A stretch of 64,000 nt of DNA from Canna indica (GCA_034359265.1 CP136890.1:46226501-46290500); one strand, 5' to 3'. Shown: positions 11,501 through 23,464, numbered from the stretch's first letter. Translations and numbers: made by a program. The notes: generated by a model from the sequence alone, not told the origin.

Positions 11501-14500
11501 AACCAAGTTCGTAACTTTTTGAACCAAGTTCACAACTTTCTGAACCAAGTTCCAATTTTCCGAACCAAGTTCCCAACTTTCTAAATCAAGTTCCAAACGT
11601 TAGGAAGAAAGTTCCTAACTTTTTGAATCAAGTACGTTCTCAACTTTTCAAACGAACTTTCGAACTTTAGGAACCAAGTTCCCAACTTTTTGAATCAAGT
11701 TCCCAACTTTTCCAACTTTTTGATCCAAGTTATCAACATTCCAAACCAAAATCCCAACTTTTCGAACCAAGTTACCAACTTTCTGAACCAAGTTCCCAAC
11801 TTTTCGAACCAACATCCCAATTTTTCGAACCAAGTTCCCAATTTTTGGAACCAAGTTCGCAGCTTTTCGAACCAAGTTGTCAATTTTCCGGACCAAGTTC
11901 CCAACTTTTCGAACCAAGTTCCTATCTTTCGAAAATAAGTTCTCAACTTTCAGAACCAAGTTCCCAACTTTTCGAACCAATTCCGAACTTTCCGAACCAA
12001 GTTCCCAACTTTCCTAACCAAATTCCCAACTTTCGGAACAAAGCTTCCACCTTTTTGAATCAAGTTCCCAACTTTCCAAAGCAAGTTCCCAATTTTCGAA
12101 ACCAAGTTCCCAATTTCGGAACAAATTTCCAATTTTGAAACCAAGTTCCGAACTTTAGGAATCAAGTTCTTAACTTTTCGAACCATGTTCCCAACTTTCC
12201 GAACAAAGTTCCTAACTTTCGAAACCAAGTTTCCAACTTTTGTAACCAAGTTCCCAATTTTCGTAACCAAGTTCCCAATTTCGGAACCAAGTTCCCAATT
12301 TCAGAACCAAGTTTCTAATTTTCGAAAGCAAGTTACCAACTTTAGTAATCAAGTTCCCAACTTTCCGAACCATGTTCTCAACTTTCCGAACAAAGTTCCT
12401 TACTTTCGAAACCAAGTCACCAACTTTTGTAACCAAGTTCCCAACTTTTCCAACCAAATTCCAAACATTTCGAATCGAATTTTGAACTATCAAAACTAAG
12501 TTCTCAACTTTCTAAACCAAGATCCCAACTTTCGGAACAAAGTTCCCAACTCTCCGAACCAAGTTCCAAACCTTACGAACCAATTTCACAATTTTCGAAA
12601 CCAAGTTCCCAATTTTCCGAATCAAGTTCCCAACTTTTGGAACCAAGTTCTCAACTTTCTAAACCAATGTCCAATTTTTCGAACCAAGTTCCCAACTTTC
12701 TGAACCAAGTTCCCAACTCTCCGAGCCAAGTTCTGAACTTTAGGAACCAAGTTCTCAACTTCCGGAACCAAGTTCCAAACTTTCCAAATGAAGTTCCGAA
12801 CTTCCGGAACCAAGTTCACAACTTTCTAAACCATGTTTCCAACTTTCGAAACCAAGTTCCCAACTTTCGAAACTATGTTCGAAACTTTCCGAACAAAGTT
12901 CCCAACTTTCCGAGCCAAGTTCCGAACTTTAGGAACCAAGTTCCCAAATTTCTGAAACAACTTCTCAACTTTTCGAACCAAGTTCCCAACTTTTCGAACA
13001 AAGTTCTCAACTTTCCGAATCAAGTTCTCAACTTCCACAACCAAGTTCCCAACTTTCCGAATCAAGTTACCAACTTTCCGAACAAAGTTCCCAACTTTTC
13101 GAACCAAGATCCCAATTTTTCGAATCAAGTTCCCAAGTTTCGAAACCAAGTTCTCAACTTTTTGAACCAAGTTCCCAACTCTCCGAGTCAAATTCCGAAC
13201 TTTAGAAACCAAGTTCCCAACTTTCGGAGCAAACTTTCTAACTTTCCGAACCAAGTTCTCAACTTTTCGAGCCAAGTTCCGAACTTTAGGAAGCATGTTC
13301 CCAACTTTCTAAACCAAGTTCTCAACTTTCCGAACCAAGTTCCCAACTTTCCGAACAATTTCCAACTTTTCGAACAAAGATCCGAACTTTTCGAACTAAG
13401 TTCCCAACTTTCCGAACCAAATTCCCAACTTTCGGAATAAACTTCCCATCTTTTCGAACCAACTTCCCAATTTTCGGAACCAAGTTCCCAACTTTCGGAA
13501 CCAATATCCAAACTTTCCGAACTAAGTTTGCAACTTTCCAAACAAAGTTCCCAACTTTTCGAACCAAATTTTGAACTTTCGGAATAAACTTCCCAACTTT
13601 CCGAACCCAGATCCCAATTTTTCGAACCATGTTCCAAACTTTCAGAACCAAGTTCCCAACTTTCAGAACCAAATTCCAAACTTTCCGAACCATGTTCCAA
13701 ACTTTCGGAACCTAATTCCGAACTTTCGAAACCAAGTTCTCAACTTTCTAAACCAAGATCCCAACTTTCCGAACCAAGTTCCATACTTTTCGAACTAAGT
13801 TTTCAATTTTCGGAACCAAGTTCCCAACTTTCTGAACCAAGTTCCCAACTTTCCGAACAAAGTCTAACTTTCTGAACCAAGTTCCAACTTCCCAAACCAA
13901 GTTCCCAACTTTCTGAACCAAGTTCCGAACTTTAGGAACCAAGTTCTCTACTTTCCAAATTAAGTTCTCAACTTCCGGAACCAAGTTCCCAACGTTTCGA
14001 ACGAATTTTCAAACTTTAGGAACCAAGTTCCCTACTTTCAAAACCATGTTATCAACTTTCGAAACCAAGTTCCTAACTTTCGGAACCATATTTGCAACTT
14101 TCCAAAGAAAGTTTCAAACTTTCTGAGCCAAGTTCCGAACTTTAGGAACCAAGTTCCTAAATTTCTGAACCAAGTTCTCAAGGTTCCGAACCAAGTTCCC
14201 AACTTTCCGAAACAAGTTCTCAACTACCAAAACCAAGTTCCCAACTTTCAGAACTAGGTTGCCAACTTTCCGAACAAAGTTCCCAACTTTTTAAACCAAG
14301 TTATCAACTTTCCAAACCAAGATCCCAACTTTCAGAATCAAGTTACCAACTTTCTGAACCAAGTTCCCAACTTTTCGAACCAAGATCCCAATTTTTCGAA
14401 ACAAGTTCCCAACTTTCGGAACCAAGTTCTCAAGTTTTTGAACAAACTTCCCAACTCTCCGAGCCAAATTTCGAACTTTAGAAACCCAGTACCCAACTTT

Positions 14501-17335
14501 CTGAACAAAGTTCCCAACTTTCTGAACAAAGTTCCCAACTTTCTGAACAAAGTTCCCAACATTCTGATCAAAGTCTCTAACTTTCTGAACCAAGTTCTCA
14601 ACTTTCGGAACCAAATTCCCAACTTTCGGAACAAACTTTCTAACTTTCCGAACCGAGCCAAGTTCCGAACTATAGGAACCATGTTCTCAACTTTTCAAAC
14701 CAAGTTCTCAACTTTTTGAATCAAGTTCCTAATTTTCGAACCAAGTTCCCAACTTTCCGAACCATTCCAACTTTACGAACAAAGATCCCAAGTTTTCGAA
14801 CTAAGTTCCCAACTTTCTGAACCAAATTCCCAACTTTCCGAACCAAGTTCCCAACTTTCCGAATCAAGTTCCCAATTTTTGAAACCAAGTTCCCAACTTT
14901 CCGAACCAAGTTCCCAATTTTCGGAACCAAGTTCCCAACTTTCCGAACCAATATCCCAACTTTCCGAACCAAATTTGCAATTTCCAAACCAAGTTCCCAA
15001 CTTTCTGAACCAAATTCTGAACTTTCAGAATAAACTTCCCAACATTCCGAACCCAGTAACTAACTTTCGTAACCAAGTTCTCAATTTTTGAAACCAACTT
15101 CCCAACATTCCGGACCAAGTTCTCAACTTTCCGAACCATATTTCTAACTTTCAGAACCAAGTTACCGACTGTCGTAACCAAGTTCTCAACTTTCTGAACT
15201 AAGTTCCTAACTTCCCTAATCAAGTTCCCAACTTTCTAAGCCAAGTTCCCAACTTTTCGGACCAAGTTCCAAATTTCTGAACCAAGTTCTTAACTTTGCA
15301 AACCAAGTTTCCAATTGTCGGAACCAAGTTCCCAACTTTCGGAACTAAGCTCCCAACTTCCCTAACCAAGTTCCCTACTTTCTAAACCAAATTCACAACT
15401 TTCAGAACCAAGTTAATATTTTCGAAACCAAGTTCCCAACTTTCCCAACCATATTTCTAACTTTCAGAACCAAGTTAACATTTTCGAAACCAAGTTTCCA
15501 ATTTTCGAAACCAAGTTCCCAACTTTCCCAACCATGTTTCTAACTTTCAGAACTAAGTTACCAACTGTCGAAACCAAGTTCTCAACTTTCGGAACTATAT
15601 TCCCAACTTCCCTAACCAAGCTCCGAACTTTCAGAACCAAGTTACTAAGCTTTATAACCAACTTACCCATTTTCGAAACCAAGTTCCCAACTTTCTGAAC
15701 TAAGATCCCAACTTTTCGAACCAAGTTACCAACTTACCCACTTTCGGAACCAAGTTTCCAACTTTAGGAGCCAAGTTCTCAACTTTCCTAACCAAGTTCC
15801 CAATTTTCCGAACCAAGTTTCCAATTTTCGGAATCAAGTTCCCAACTTTCCGAACCACGTTGTCAATTTTCGGAACCAAATTCGCAACTTTCAGAACTAA
15901 GTTCGCAACTTTTGGAACTAAGTTCCCAACTTTTCGAACCAAATTCCTAATTTTCCGATCCAAGTTCCGAACTACAAGAACAAAGTTCCCAATTTTCCGA
16001 GCCAAGTTTAGAACTTTTGAAACCAAGTTCTCAACTTTTCGAATCAAGTTCCAAACTTTCTGAACTAAGTTTCCAACTTTCCGAACCAAGTTCCCAACTT
16101 TCCGAACCATGTTTCAAACTCTAGGAACCAAGTTCCCAATTTTTGGAACCAAGTTCCTAATTTTCCGAGCCAAGTTCAGAACTTTCGGAACCAAGTTCTC
16201 AACTTTCTGAATCAAGTTCCCAACTTTCTAAACCAAGTTTCCAACTTTCCGAGCCAAGAACGCAACTTTTCAAACCAACTTCCCAACTTTCCGAACCGAT
16301 TTCCCAACTTTCCGAACCAAATTCTCAACTTTCCTAGCCAAGTTCCGAACATTAGGAACCAAGTTCCCGACTTTCTAAACCAAGATCCTAACTTTCCGAA
16401 CCAAATTCATAACTTTTGGAACAAAGTTCCCAACTTTCCAAACCAAGTTCCTAACTTTCCGAACCAAGTTCTCAACTTTCCAATCCAAGTTCTCAACTTT
16501 TCGAGCCTAGTTTCGAACTTTAGGTACCAAGTTCCCAACTTTCCGAACTAAATTCCCAACTTTCGAAACAAAGTTCCCAAGTTTCCAAACGAAGTTCGCA
16601 ACTTTTCGAACCAAGTTTCCAATTTTTGGAATCAAGTTCCCAACTTTACGAACCATTCCCAACTTTACGAACCATTCTCAACTTTTCGAACCAAGATACC
16701 AACTTTTCGAACAAATTTTCCAACACTCCGAACCAAGTTCCCAACTTTCCTAACCAAATTCTCAACTTTCGAAATAAACTTCTTAACTTTCCGAACCAAG
16801 TTCCCAACTTTCCGAACCAAATTCCTAACTTTTGGAACAAAGCTCCCAACTTTCCGAACCAAGTTCCCAACTTTCCGAACCAAAATCCTAATTTTTGGAA
16901 CCAAGTTCCCAACTTTTCGAACCAAATTCCCAATATTTCGGAACAAAGTTTCCAGCTTTTCGAACCAAGTTCCCACCATTCCAACCCATTCATAACTTTC
17001 CGCACCAAGATTCCAACTTTTCAAATAGAGTTTCCAATATTTTGAACCAAGATCCCAACTTTCCAAACCAAATTCTCAACTATCGGAATAAACTTCGCAA
17101 CTTTCCGAACCAAGTTTCCAATTTTCATAATCAAGTTCCCAACTTTCTGAACCAAGATCCCAACTTTCCGAACCAAGTTCCTAATTTTTCAGAACCAACT
17201 TACCAACTTTCGGAACCAAGTTCCCTATTTTTCGAACCAAGTTTTCAATTTTCGGAACCAAGTTCCCAACTTTCCAAACCAAGTTCTCAACTTTCGGAAC
17301 CAAGTTCCTAAGTTTCGAAACCAAGTTCCCAATTA
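8551..17335 (+). repeat. 21-bp minisatellite array T1 (about 415 units)
   Basis: Degenerate tandem repeat with a 21-bp unit (some 20 or 22) made of GAACCAAGTTC followed by CCAACTTTCC. Most units differ by one to four bases; a frequent variant carries CGAACTTTAGG. The unit contains short inverted arms: GAAC-CAA-GTTC, AAGTT-CCC-AACTT and TTC-C-GAA. Because 21 is divisible by 3, long open frames exist on both strands (heptads like RKVGNLV on minus, NQVPNFP on plus). I treat these as accidental. The array starts at the poly(A) of LINE C and is cut at 17336 by element D. Confidence 0.95.
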
Positions 17336-17597
17336 TTTTTTTTGCAACAAGGCAAAAGAAGAAATTTATTGATATATCAAGTTTAACAATATAGGTTTAG
17401 ACTCAATGCAAACTCAAGGAAAAAAAAAAAACAAAAAGACAGCCACAACCAAAGTAGACATATTGCACCCACAAACTAGGTGAGCTAACATAACTCAAAA
17501 AAACAAACCCACAACTAGGGTCAAGTATGTAAATTAAAAGCACCTACAACTCAGGTATAGTGATATAACTCAAGGAATAAACACACAACCTATGTTG

Positions 17598-19010
17598 TTA
17601 CTCCACTTGCAGCTTAACTTTTTTCTTTTTCTTTTTTTTTGTTCTTTTTCTGTTTATGCATCTCGATGCTCCCAATAACTGAAGTAAATGTTTTCTCGGG
17701 CTCAAAATGAGGGTCATCATCACCACTAGTAAGATTATCAAAGCTATTTGAAATAGGGATGTTTTTCTCCTTTCTCATTGTAACTTTTCGTGGAATAGGG
17801 GTGGTGATAGAGTCCAGAGTCCACCATGTGATCTCTTTTCATTTCCTCTTTGTCACCATCTTGCAAGAAGGTACCATCAAATTTCTTAGTGTTGTCATTG
17901 CCGACTTGATGAGAGGGCTGCTTTGGCACCCATTTATGTGTCTCGATTTGAACCTTTTTCTTGGGGCAGTGCGTGAAGCTATGCCCAAAGATCTTGCAAT
18001 AATCACACCGCACGGGTTTCCATGCGTAATCCAGCTTGGTTGTAATATCCTCCACACCATTTATGCTAAAATTAATTGAATCAGGAAGTTCATCCGCTGC
18101 TTGTACCTCAATGCAAATGCGCGCATAGCCCAATCGGGATCTAGATGCAGTAGCCTTATCCATATACAACAGACGATCAATTTTGCTCATTATCTTTCCT
18201 AGCGCCACAGGTGTCCATAGGTGCAAAGGAAGGTTATAAACATTTACCCAGATTGGGATCTCACTAAAGTTTATCTTCTCCAATCTAAAGTTCTTGTCCC
18301 AATGACGCAACACCAACAGTCTATTTTGTATGAACCATGGTCCCCCCTCTAAGGCAATTAACATATCTTCAGATGTAAATCGAAAAGAAAAAAAAACCCG
18401 AGTGGAGGGAAAACACCTCAAGTGCACCTTGTGGTTTCCACATGGCCATAGCCTTGGCTTGAACAACATGAAATGAAGGTTGGGTCCCAACAAAGTGTCC
18501 AACAAGTGAGAGTTTCCATGATCGCATACCATCCTCAAGTTCCTCCTCAGATAAGTCAATCACAAACTTCCCATCAACATCAGCGGTGCGCGAGCGTAAC
18601 AAAGAAGACCAAGAAGTGGTTGCCTTATTCACTCTAGGCATAATCTTCACTCCACCCAAATTGATTTGCAAGCCAAACTCCAAGTGTCAGATCTTGAATG
18701 GCCACAAATCGAAGCATTCTAAGCTTCGATTGCTCAACTCTATCAGTAGTGAAGAAACACTCATCAATTTGAACACGAGTATTAGTCCGACAACAATAGG
18801 TGATGGAGCAAAAATGTAGTCCTCAAAAACTTGTTCACAATTTGAAGAGGTAATATGTAATCCTTCTCTAAGCAAGAAGTCCACCCAAACTCTGGATAGA
18901 TCCTCTTCTTTTGGGAGAAAACAATCTGTAGAAGCCAAATACAAAGACAGCTCATCAAACTCCACCTCCCTTGAAGGAGACGTCGTTAAAGCGCCTACAA
19001 CCCCATCCAC
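17598..19010 (-). pseudogene. Element D ORF1: DUF4283-like domain + CCHC knuckle, frameshifted
   Basis: ORF1-type nucleic-acid-binding protein of a different LINE subfamily. Reading 5' to 3' on minus: a divergent N-terminal frame (19010-18687); a segment with PRVNKATTSWSSLLRS and LVGHFVG (18683-18369); then, after a frame change near 18390, the DUF4283-like core (ALEGGPWFIQNRLLVLRHW, IPIWVNVYNLPLHLWTP); and a knuckle CDYCKIFGHSFTHC (CX2CX4HX4C). That frame stops at 17744. In a second frame an acidic then Lys-rich tail (SGDDDPHFEPE, KKNKKKKKK) continues to TAA at 17598. The end, CTGCAAGTGGAGTAA, resembles the ATGCAAGTAG overlap of the autonomous family, which suggests ORF2 was removed right at its start. 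The true start codon is uncertain. Confidence 0.8.
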
Positions 19011-19904
19011 AATCGTCAGACTAGAGAGGTGTGAGCCGTCTCTACTGGTGCATAACCAGATGTGACTCTAGAAATCCTCGGTAGAAGTGCTTTGGTGGGC
19101 GAAGACATCAGAGGTGGAAAATTGTCAGCGATGGGGAAGATAGAGGTGGAAGAAACCTGAATAGCTCTTCCCACACGATCTCAAAACCTGCAACCTCTTT
19201 GATCCATACACAAACTCCGGCAAGATGGTCTCTACTGGAAAAAACTCATCAACAGACACTGTTGAGAAGATGAAGCCACTTCCGAAGACAAGAATAATCA
19301 ATAGATAATGCAGTACTCAAGGAATGACAGCAATTTCAGAAAGGAATATCAACACTTTCAGCAATGAACAACATCAATTTCAGCAAATTTCAAGGAATAA
19401 TCAGCAAGGGATAGCAATTTCAATGTATAGCAGCAGATTTCAACAAAGGAATAGCAGCACCACAGTTTGAGAGCAACAATTTCAGCAATATCAGCAATGA
19501 TAATTCACCCAGGCCGGATTGAGAGCAAAAACACGGATAAAAAAAATTCAAGAATGATGCCGAAAATCAGTCGCACACTACCCGCCAGATCCGTGAAATC
19601 AGGAGGAAGAATCCACATCAAATACCCAACAAATCCAAGCAAAATCGTGAATAGACTCCGGCCAGGCTCATCCGCCGAGCATATCCATCAAGATCACACC
19701 GGAGAAGACGCCCCAAGCACGAAAAATGGTTGTGCTTCCACAAGCCGCCCGTGAGGAAGGAGAAGAGCAGCGACCAAGGAGCACCGTCGATCCTCAATAA
19801 TGCCCCACCAATGTGAAAATGGCACACTGTTTTGCTCCCAAACGCGCCAGAGAAAAACTGGAGCAGATCGCCTCAGCCGTCGCCCTCCAATCGCTAGCGG
19901 CGCA

Positions 19905-20342
19905 TAGGGCTGTCCATGGTTCGGTTCAAACCGAACCGAACCGAAAAACCGAACCGAATTTTTCGGTTCGGTTCGGTTTCAACCATGTGGGTTTGGTTCT
20001 TTGACCCGAACCGAACCGAAATTCGGTTCGGATTCGATTTTCGAAATTCGGAACCGACCCGAACCGAAAACCGAATTAATTAAAAAAATAATTTTTTTAA
20101 AATTTTTAACAGAATTACTTAAATAGGTATTAAGTAATTATTTTGAATTTTGAATTTTAAATTTTTAATTAAAATAATTAAAATTTCGGTTTTCGGGTTG
20201 AAAACCGAACCGAACCGAATAATTTCGGTTCGGGTTAAATCGGTTTAGGTATAGTTCGGTTCGGGTTCGGATTGGAATTCGGGTATAAAAAAATTTCGAT
20301 TTGGGCTTGTTCGGTTCGGTTCGAACCGAATGGACAGCCCTA
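19905..20342. mobile_element. hAT-like MITE rich in GGTTC/GAACC repeats, with 8-bp target duplication
   Basis: A 438-bp element bounded by perfect 12-bp terminal inverted repeats TAGGGCTGTCCA / TGGACAGCCCTA. It is flanked by an identical 8-bp direct repeat GCGGCGCA at 19897-19904 and 20343-20350. An 8-bp duplication and a TAGGG-type end are typical of the hAT superfamily. The interior near both ends is built from GGTTCGGTT / AACCGAACC runs that make it a long foldback; the centre (20070-20180) is AT-rich. There is no transposase, so it is non-autonomous. It lies in the 5' region of element D and is therefore younger than D. Confidence 0.85.
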
Positions 20343-20592
20343 GCGGCGCACCTTGAGGAGAGATCCCAAATGGGAAATAGGTTTTCCCAATCGGGTAAAC
20401 CTATTCCCGAGATGGACAAATGAAGTCCCAAGCAGCCAAAAACTATTCCCAAGAGAGTCAAACAGGTGCCGAGCCAAATAAAATAGGAAATATCTCCGTA
20501 AAATACCCCTCCGCAGCACTTAACCTATTCCCTATCGCCAAGAGAGCTCCATAAAAATTTGGGTAAGATCCGCCAAGAGAGCTCCCCCTCCG

Positions 20593-21399
20593 ATCCAAGT
20601 TCCGAACTTCAAGAACCAAGTGCCCAATTTTCAGAACAAAGTTCCCAATTTTTTGAGCCAAGTTCAGAACTTTCGGAACTAATTTGTCAACTTTCTGAAC
20701 CAAGTTCCCAACTTCCTGAACTAAGTTCCCAACTTTCCGAACCAAGTTCCCAATTTTCGAAACCAAGTTCCCAACTTTCCGAACCAAATTCCCAATATTT
20801 TGGAACAAAGTTTCTAATTTTCCAAACCAAGTTCTCAACTCTCTGAACCAAGTTCTCAACTTCCGAACCAAGTTCCCAACTTCCGAACCAAGTTCCCAAT
20901 TTTTGGAACCAAGTTCCCAACTTTCCGAATCAAGTTCCTAACTTTTCGAACCATTCCCAACTTTTCGAACCAAGATCCAAACTTTTTGAACAAAGTTCCA
21001 AACATTCCGAATCAAGATCCCAACTTTTCAAACCAAATTCTCAACTTTCGGAATAAACTTCTCAACTTTCTGAACCAAGTTCGCAACTTTTCGTACCATG
21101 TTCCCAACTTTACGAACCAAATTCCCAACTTTCCGAACCAAGTTCCCAACTTTCTGAACCAAGCTCCCAATTTTCGAAACCAAGTTCCCAACTTTCCGAA
21201 CCAAATTCCCAATATTTCGGAACAAAGTTCCAAATTTTCCAAACCAAGTTCCCAACTCTCCAAACCAAGTTCCCAACTTTCCGAACCAAGTTCCAAATTT
21301 TTGGAACCAAGTTCCCAACTTTCCGAACTATTCCCAACTTTTCAAACCAAATTCCTAATATTTCGGAATAAAATTCCAAACTTTCCAAATCAAGTTCCT
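20593..21399 (+). repeat. 21-bp minisatellite array T2 (about 38 units)
   Basis: Same unit and orientation as T1, resuming beyond element D. It is most simply the right part of one array split by that insertion. It ends abruptly at AAGTTCCTA, where AT-rich DNA beginning AGGGCGCGTTTGTTTG takes over. Confidence 0.93.
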
Positions 21400-22374
21400 A
21401 AGGGCGCGTTTGTTTGTGAAAATATTTTTTAACTTTTCATTTCCTAAAAATTGAAATGGATTTTCAAATTTTGAAATTTTGGTTTCGATTTTTTTGTTTG
21501 GCGAAAACGCGTTTGTTGGACATGTCCAAATTTCATGTTTCGTGAAAAAAAAACCAGCGAAAATTTATTTATTTTGTGTTGATTTTGTTGACAATTTTGG
21601 GGACGAAAACTGAAACTGAAACTGTGTTTGTTTATCAAACATAGTTTTAGTTTCAGTTTATTAAGTTATACTATTTTATTATAATTTATTTAATTTGATA
21701 TCATTAACTTAAATTTAAAAAATATATGAATAATATTAATTAGTTGATAAATATATTGTGAATATTATTTATTTAGGATATAAAAATCATTAAAATATAT
21801 TTTATTATATTTTTTAATTTATAAATAATTCAAAATAATATTAATTAATTAATTAATAAAAAAATAAGCTAAGTATTAATATTATCATGAATTAATTATC
21901 AATTAAATATCAACTTAATATGAGCTACGTATCAACTAAGTATGATTTTGTATTTTTTTACTTCTTTAACTAACCCAACTTAATAATGGTTGAAATTATT
22001 AATGTAGTAGTTTCCATGAAGTTATAAAGTTATAAAGTTACATTTAATTAATGCATTGATAGAGTTACATAGAATTACATGAGTTGAATATAAAGTTATT
22101 ATACACACATGATACTATTCATACCAGATTGATCTATTGATCCAGTGGCTGACATTTTGATAAAATGATGCTCAACCTTCCATTGACATTCTTGTGCTTA
22201 TAATTTAGATTCATAAGTTTAATGGGGCGGAGCTATACATATAGTGTAAAATTGTATAAGTATATATTAGTTAGTCCACATTCTTTCTTATTACTCTACA
22301 CATAACCAAAGAAAGCTGAGAATGATGCTATTGTTGTCGAGATAGAGCAGAGAAAGCGGCAGCTGAAGCAGCAA

Positions 22375-22690
22375 AGATATTTTTATCAACTTGGATTGAA
22401 ACTTGGTAATAATGATCAATGACATACAAGGTTTTTTAAGTATCAAATACAATGACATATTTTTATTAACTTAGATTGTAACCGGGTAATAATGATCAAT
22501 GGCATACAAGATTTTTTAAGTATCATATACAATAACATATTTTTATTAACCTAGATTGTAACCTGGTAACACTGATCAATGGCATACAAGATTTTTTAAG
22601 TATCAAATACAATAACATATTTTTATTAACATATTTTTATTAACTATTTTTATTAACTGATCAATGACATACAAGGTTTTTTAAGTATCC
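22375..22690. repeat. 80-bp tandem repeat, about 3.5 units
   Basis: The landmark GATCAATGRCATACAAG recurs at 22414, 22494, 22574 and 22659, giving spacings of 80, 80 and 85. Units contain ACATATTTTTATTAAC and GATTTTTTAAGTATC. The last spacing is altered by a local expansion of ATTTTTATTAAC (22618-22657). Confidence 0.85.
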
Positions 22691-22985
22691 TGAGCAGATT
22701 ACTGCATCCGTTTGAGGTTGATGAGTTGGAAGTTGCCCATCAGAAAATGTTGGCCGGGATCAAGCATTGTTACATTTCTTTTTTTTTTTCATACACTCAC
22801 CGATAAGCATTGCATAATAGTTACAACCCAACAGCCAAGCACCATCAACAATATTGTTGTCAATTTTGACGGTAAAAATATAGGACAATGAAGGAAAATG
22901 TGTATCACCATTAATTGGTGATCGTCTCTAATTCATAGTCCACCAAAATAAAGTTTGCCCATTATCTTAAAACAACCAAAGTATA

Positions 22986-23130
22986 AAGCACAACCACACA
23001 TTTATATAAGCACAACCAAACAATGAAATATATAAGCACAACCACACATTTATATAAGCACAACCAAATAATGAAATATAAGCACAACCAAACAATGAAA
23101 TATAAGCACAACCACGCATTTATATAAAAC
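22986..23130. repeat. Short alternating tandem repeat (22- and 24-bp units)
   Basis: Two related units alternate irregularly. One starts AGCACAACCACACATTTATA, the other AGCACAACCAAACAATGAAA. Together they form a composite of roughly 46 bp. No coding potential is visible. Confidence 0.8.
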
Positions 23131-23464
23131 CATAACTGATAAAGGGCAACATTACTTTACGACCTTAGGAGGAAAGTACGCATAACCATTGATTGGTTAT
23201 CGCCTCCAATTCCCCGCCGATATAAAACTAAAGTTAATCAAATAATAAGATAAAATAGTCAAATTACATTAGTAGTCCAATAAAGTATTTAGGTTTACAT
23301 CATTATTGTTATCTACCCTACTTAAATAAAAAAATAATTGCAATGAAAACAAGTACTATCAACCCCTTGCAACCCATATCAAGGAGCTTGTCCATTTTTG
23401 CCTCAAGTGAAAAGAGGTTCCTACTTCTTTGGTTCACTTCTTCTTCTTCCTCATCGCGTATTTC

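Larger units (their letters stand above)
17336..20592 (-). mobile_element. Element D: ORF1-only LINE derivative inserted in the 21-bp array
   Basis: Minus-strand element with poly(A) (T-run 17336-17343) preceded by the family terminus TTTGCCTTGTTGC, a 3' UTR, ORF1 only, and a long GC-richer 5' region reaching about 20592. The 21-bp array continues on both sides with CCAAGTTCC at each junction, a possible target duplication that the repeat makes ambiguous. No endonuclease or RT sequence is present: the 3' UTR follows ORF1 at once. This resembles the HAL1 (ORF1-only) derivatives known from mammalian L1. A 14-bp direct repeat (GCCAAGAGAGCTCC) lies near the 5' end at about 20537 and 20571. A hAT-like MITE sits inside the 5' region. 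Confidence 0.8.
21400..23464. other. AT-rich non-coding interval with foldbacks and small tandem repeats
   Basis: No gene was recognised. The left edge (AGGGCGCGTTTGTTTG) resembles the terminus of plant hAT-type MITEs, but no matching inverted end was found. A near-perfect hairpin lies at 21607-21659, an 80-bp tandem repeat at 22375-22690, alternating AGCACAACC repeats at 22986-23130, and two related small stem-loops at 22904-22922 and 23182-23200. The interval ends at the poly(T) of LINE E. Confidence 0.6.

Noticed and set aside
8551..17335. Dozens of long open frames with heptad repeats (VGNLVRK, NQVPNFP) as possible repeat proteins
   Set aside because: The 21-bp period keeps any frame open on both strands at once. 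Starts are scattered, lengths vary with point changes, and no promoter or domain is seen. Treated as a by-product of the minisatellite.
19905..20342. Telomere-like or simple satellite repeat
   Set aside because: The GGTTC-rich sequence is bounded by exact inverted repeats and an 8-bp direct duplication, so it is a transposed foldback element.
21400..21680. Complete hAT MITE starting AGGGCGCGTTTGTTTG
   Set aside because: The left end looks typical, but no matching inverted right end or target duplication was found within the next 2 kb.
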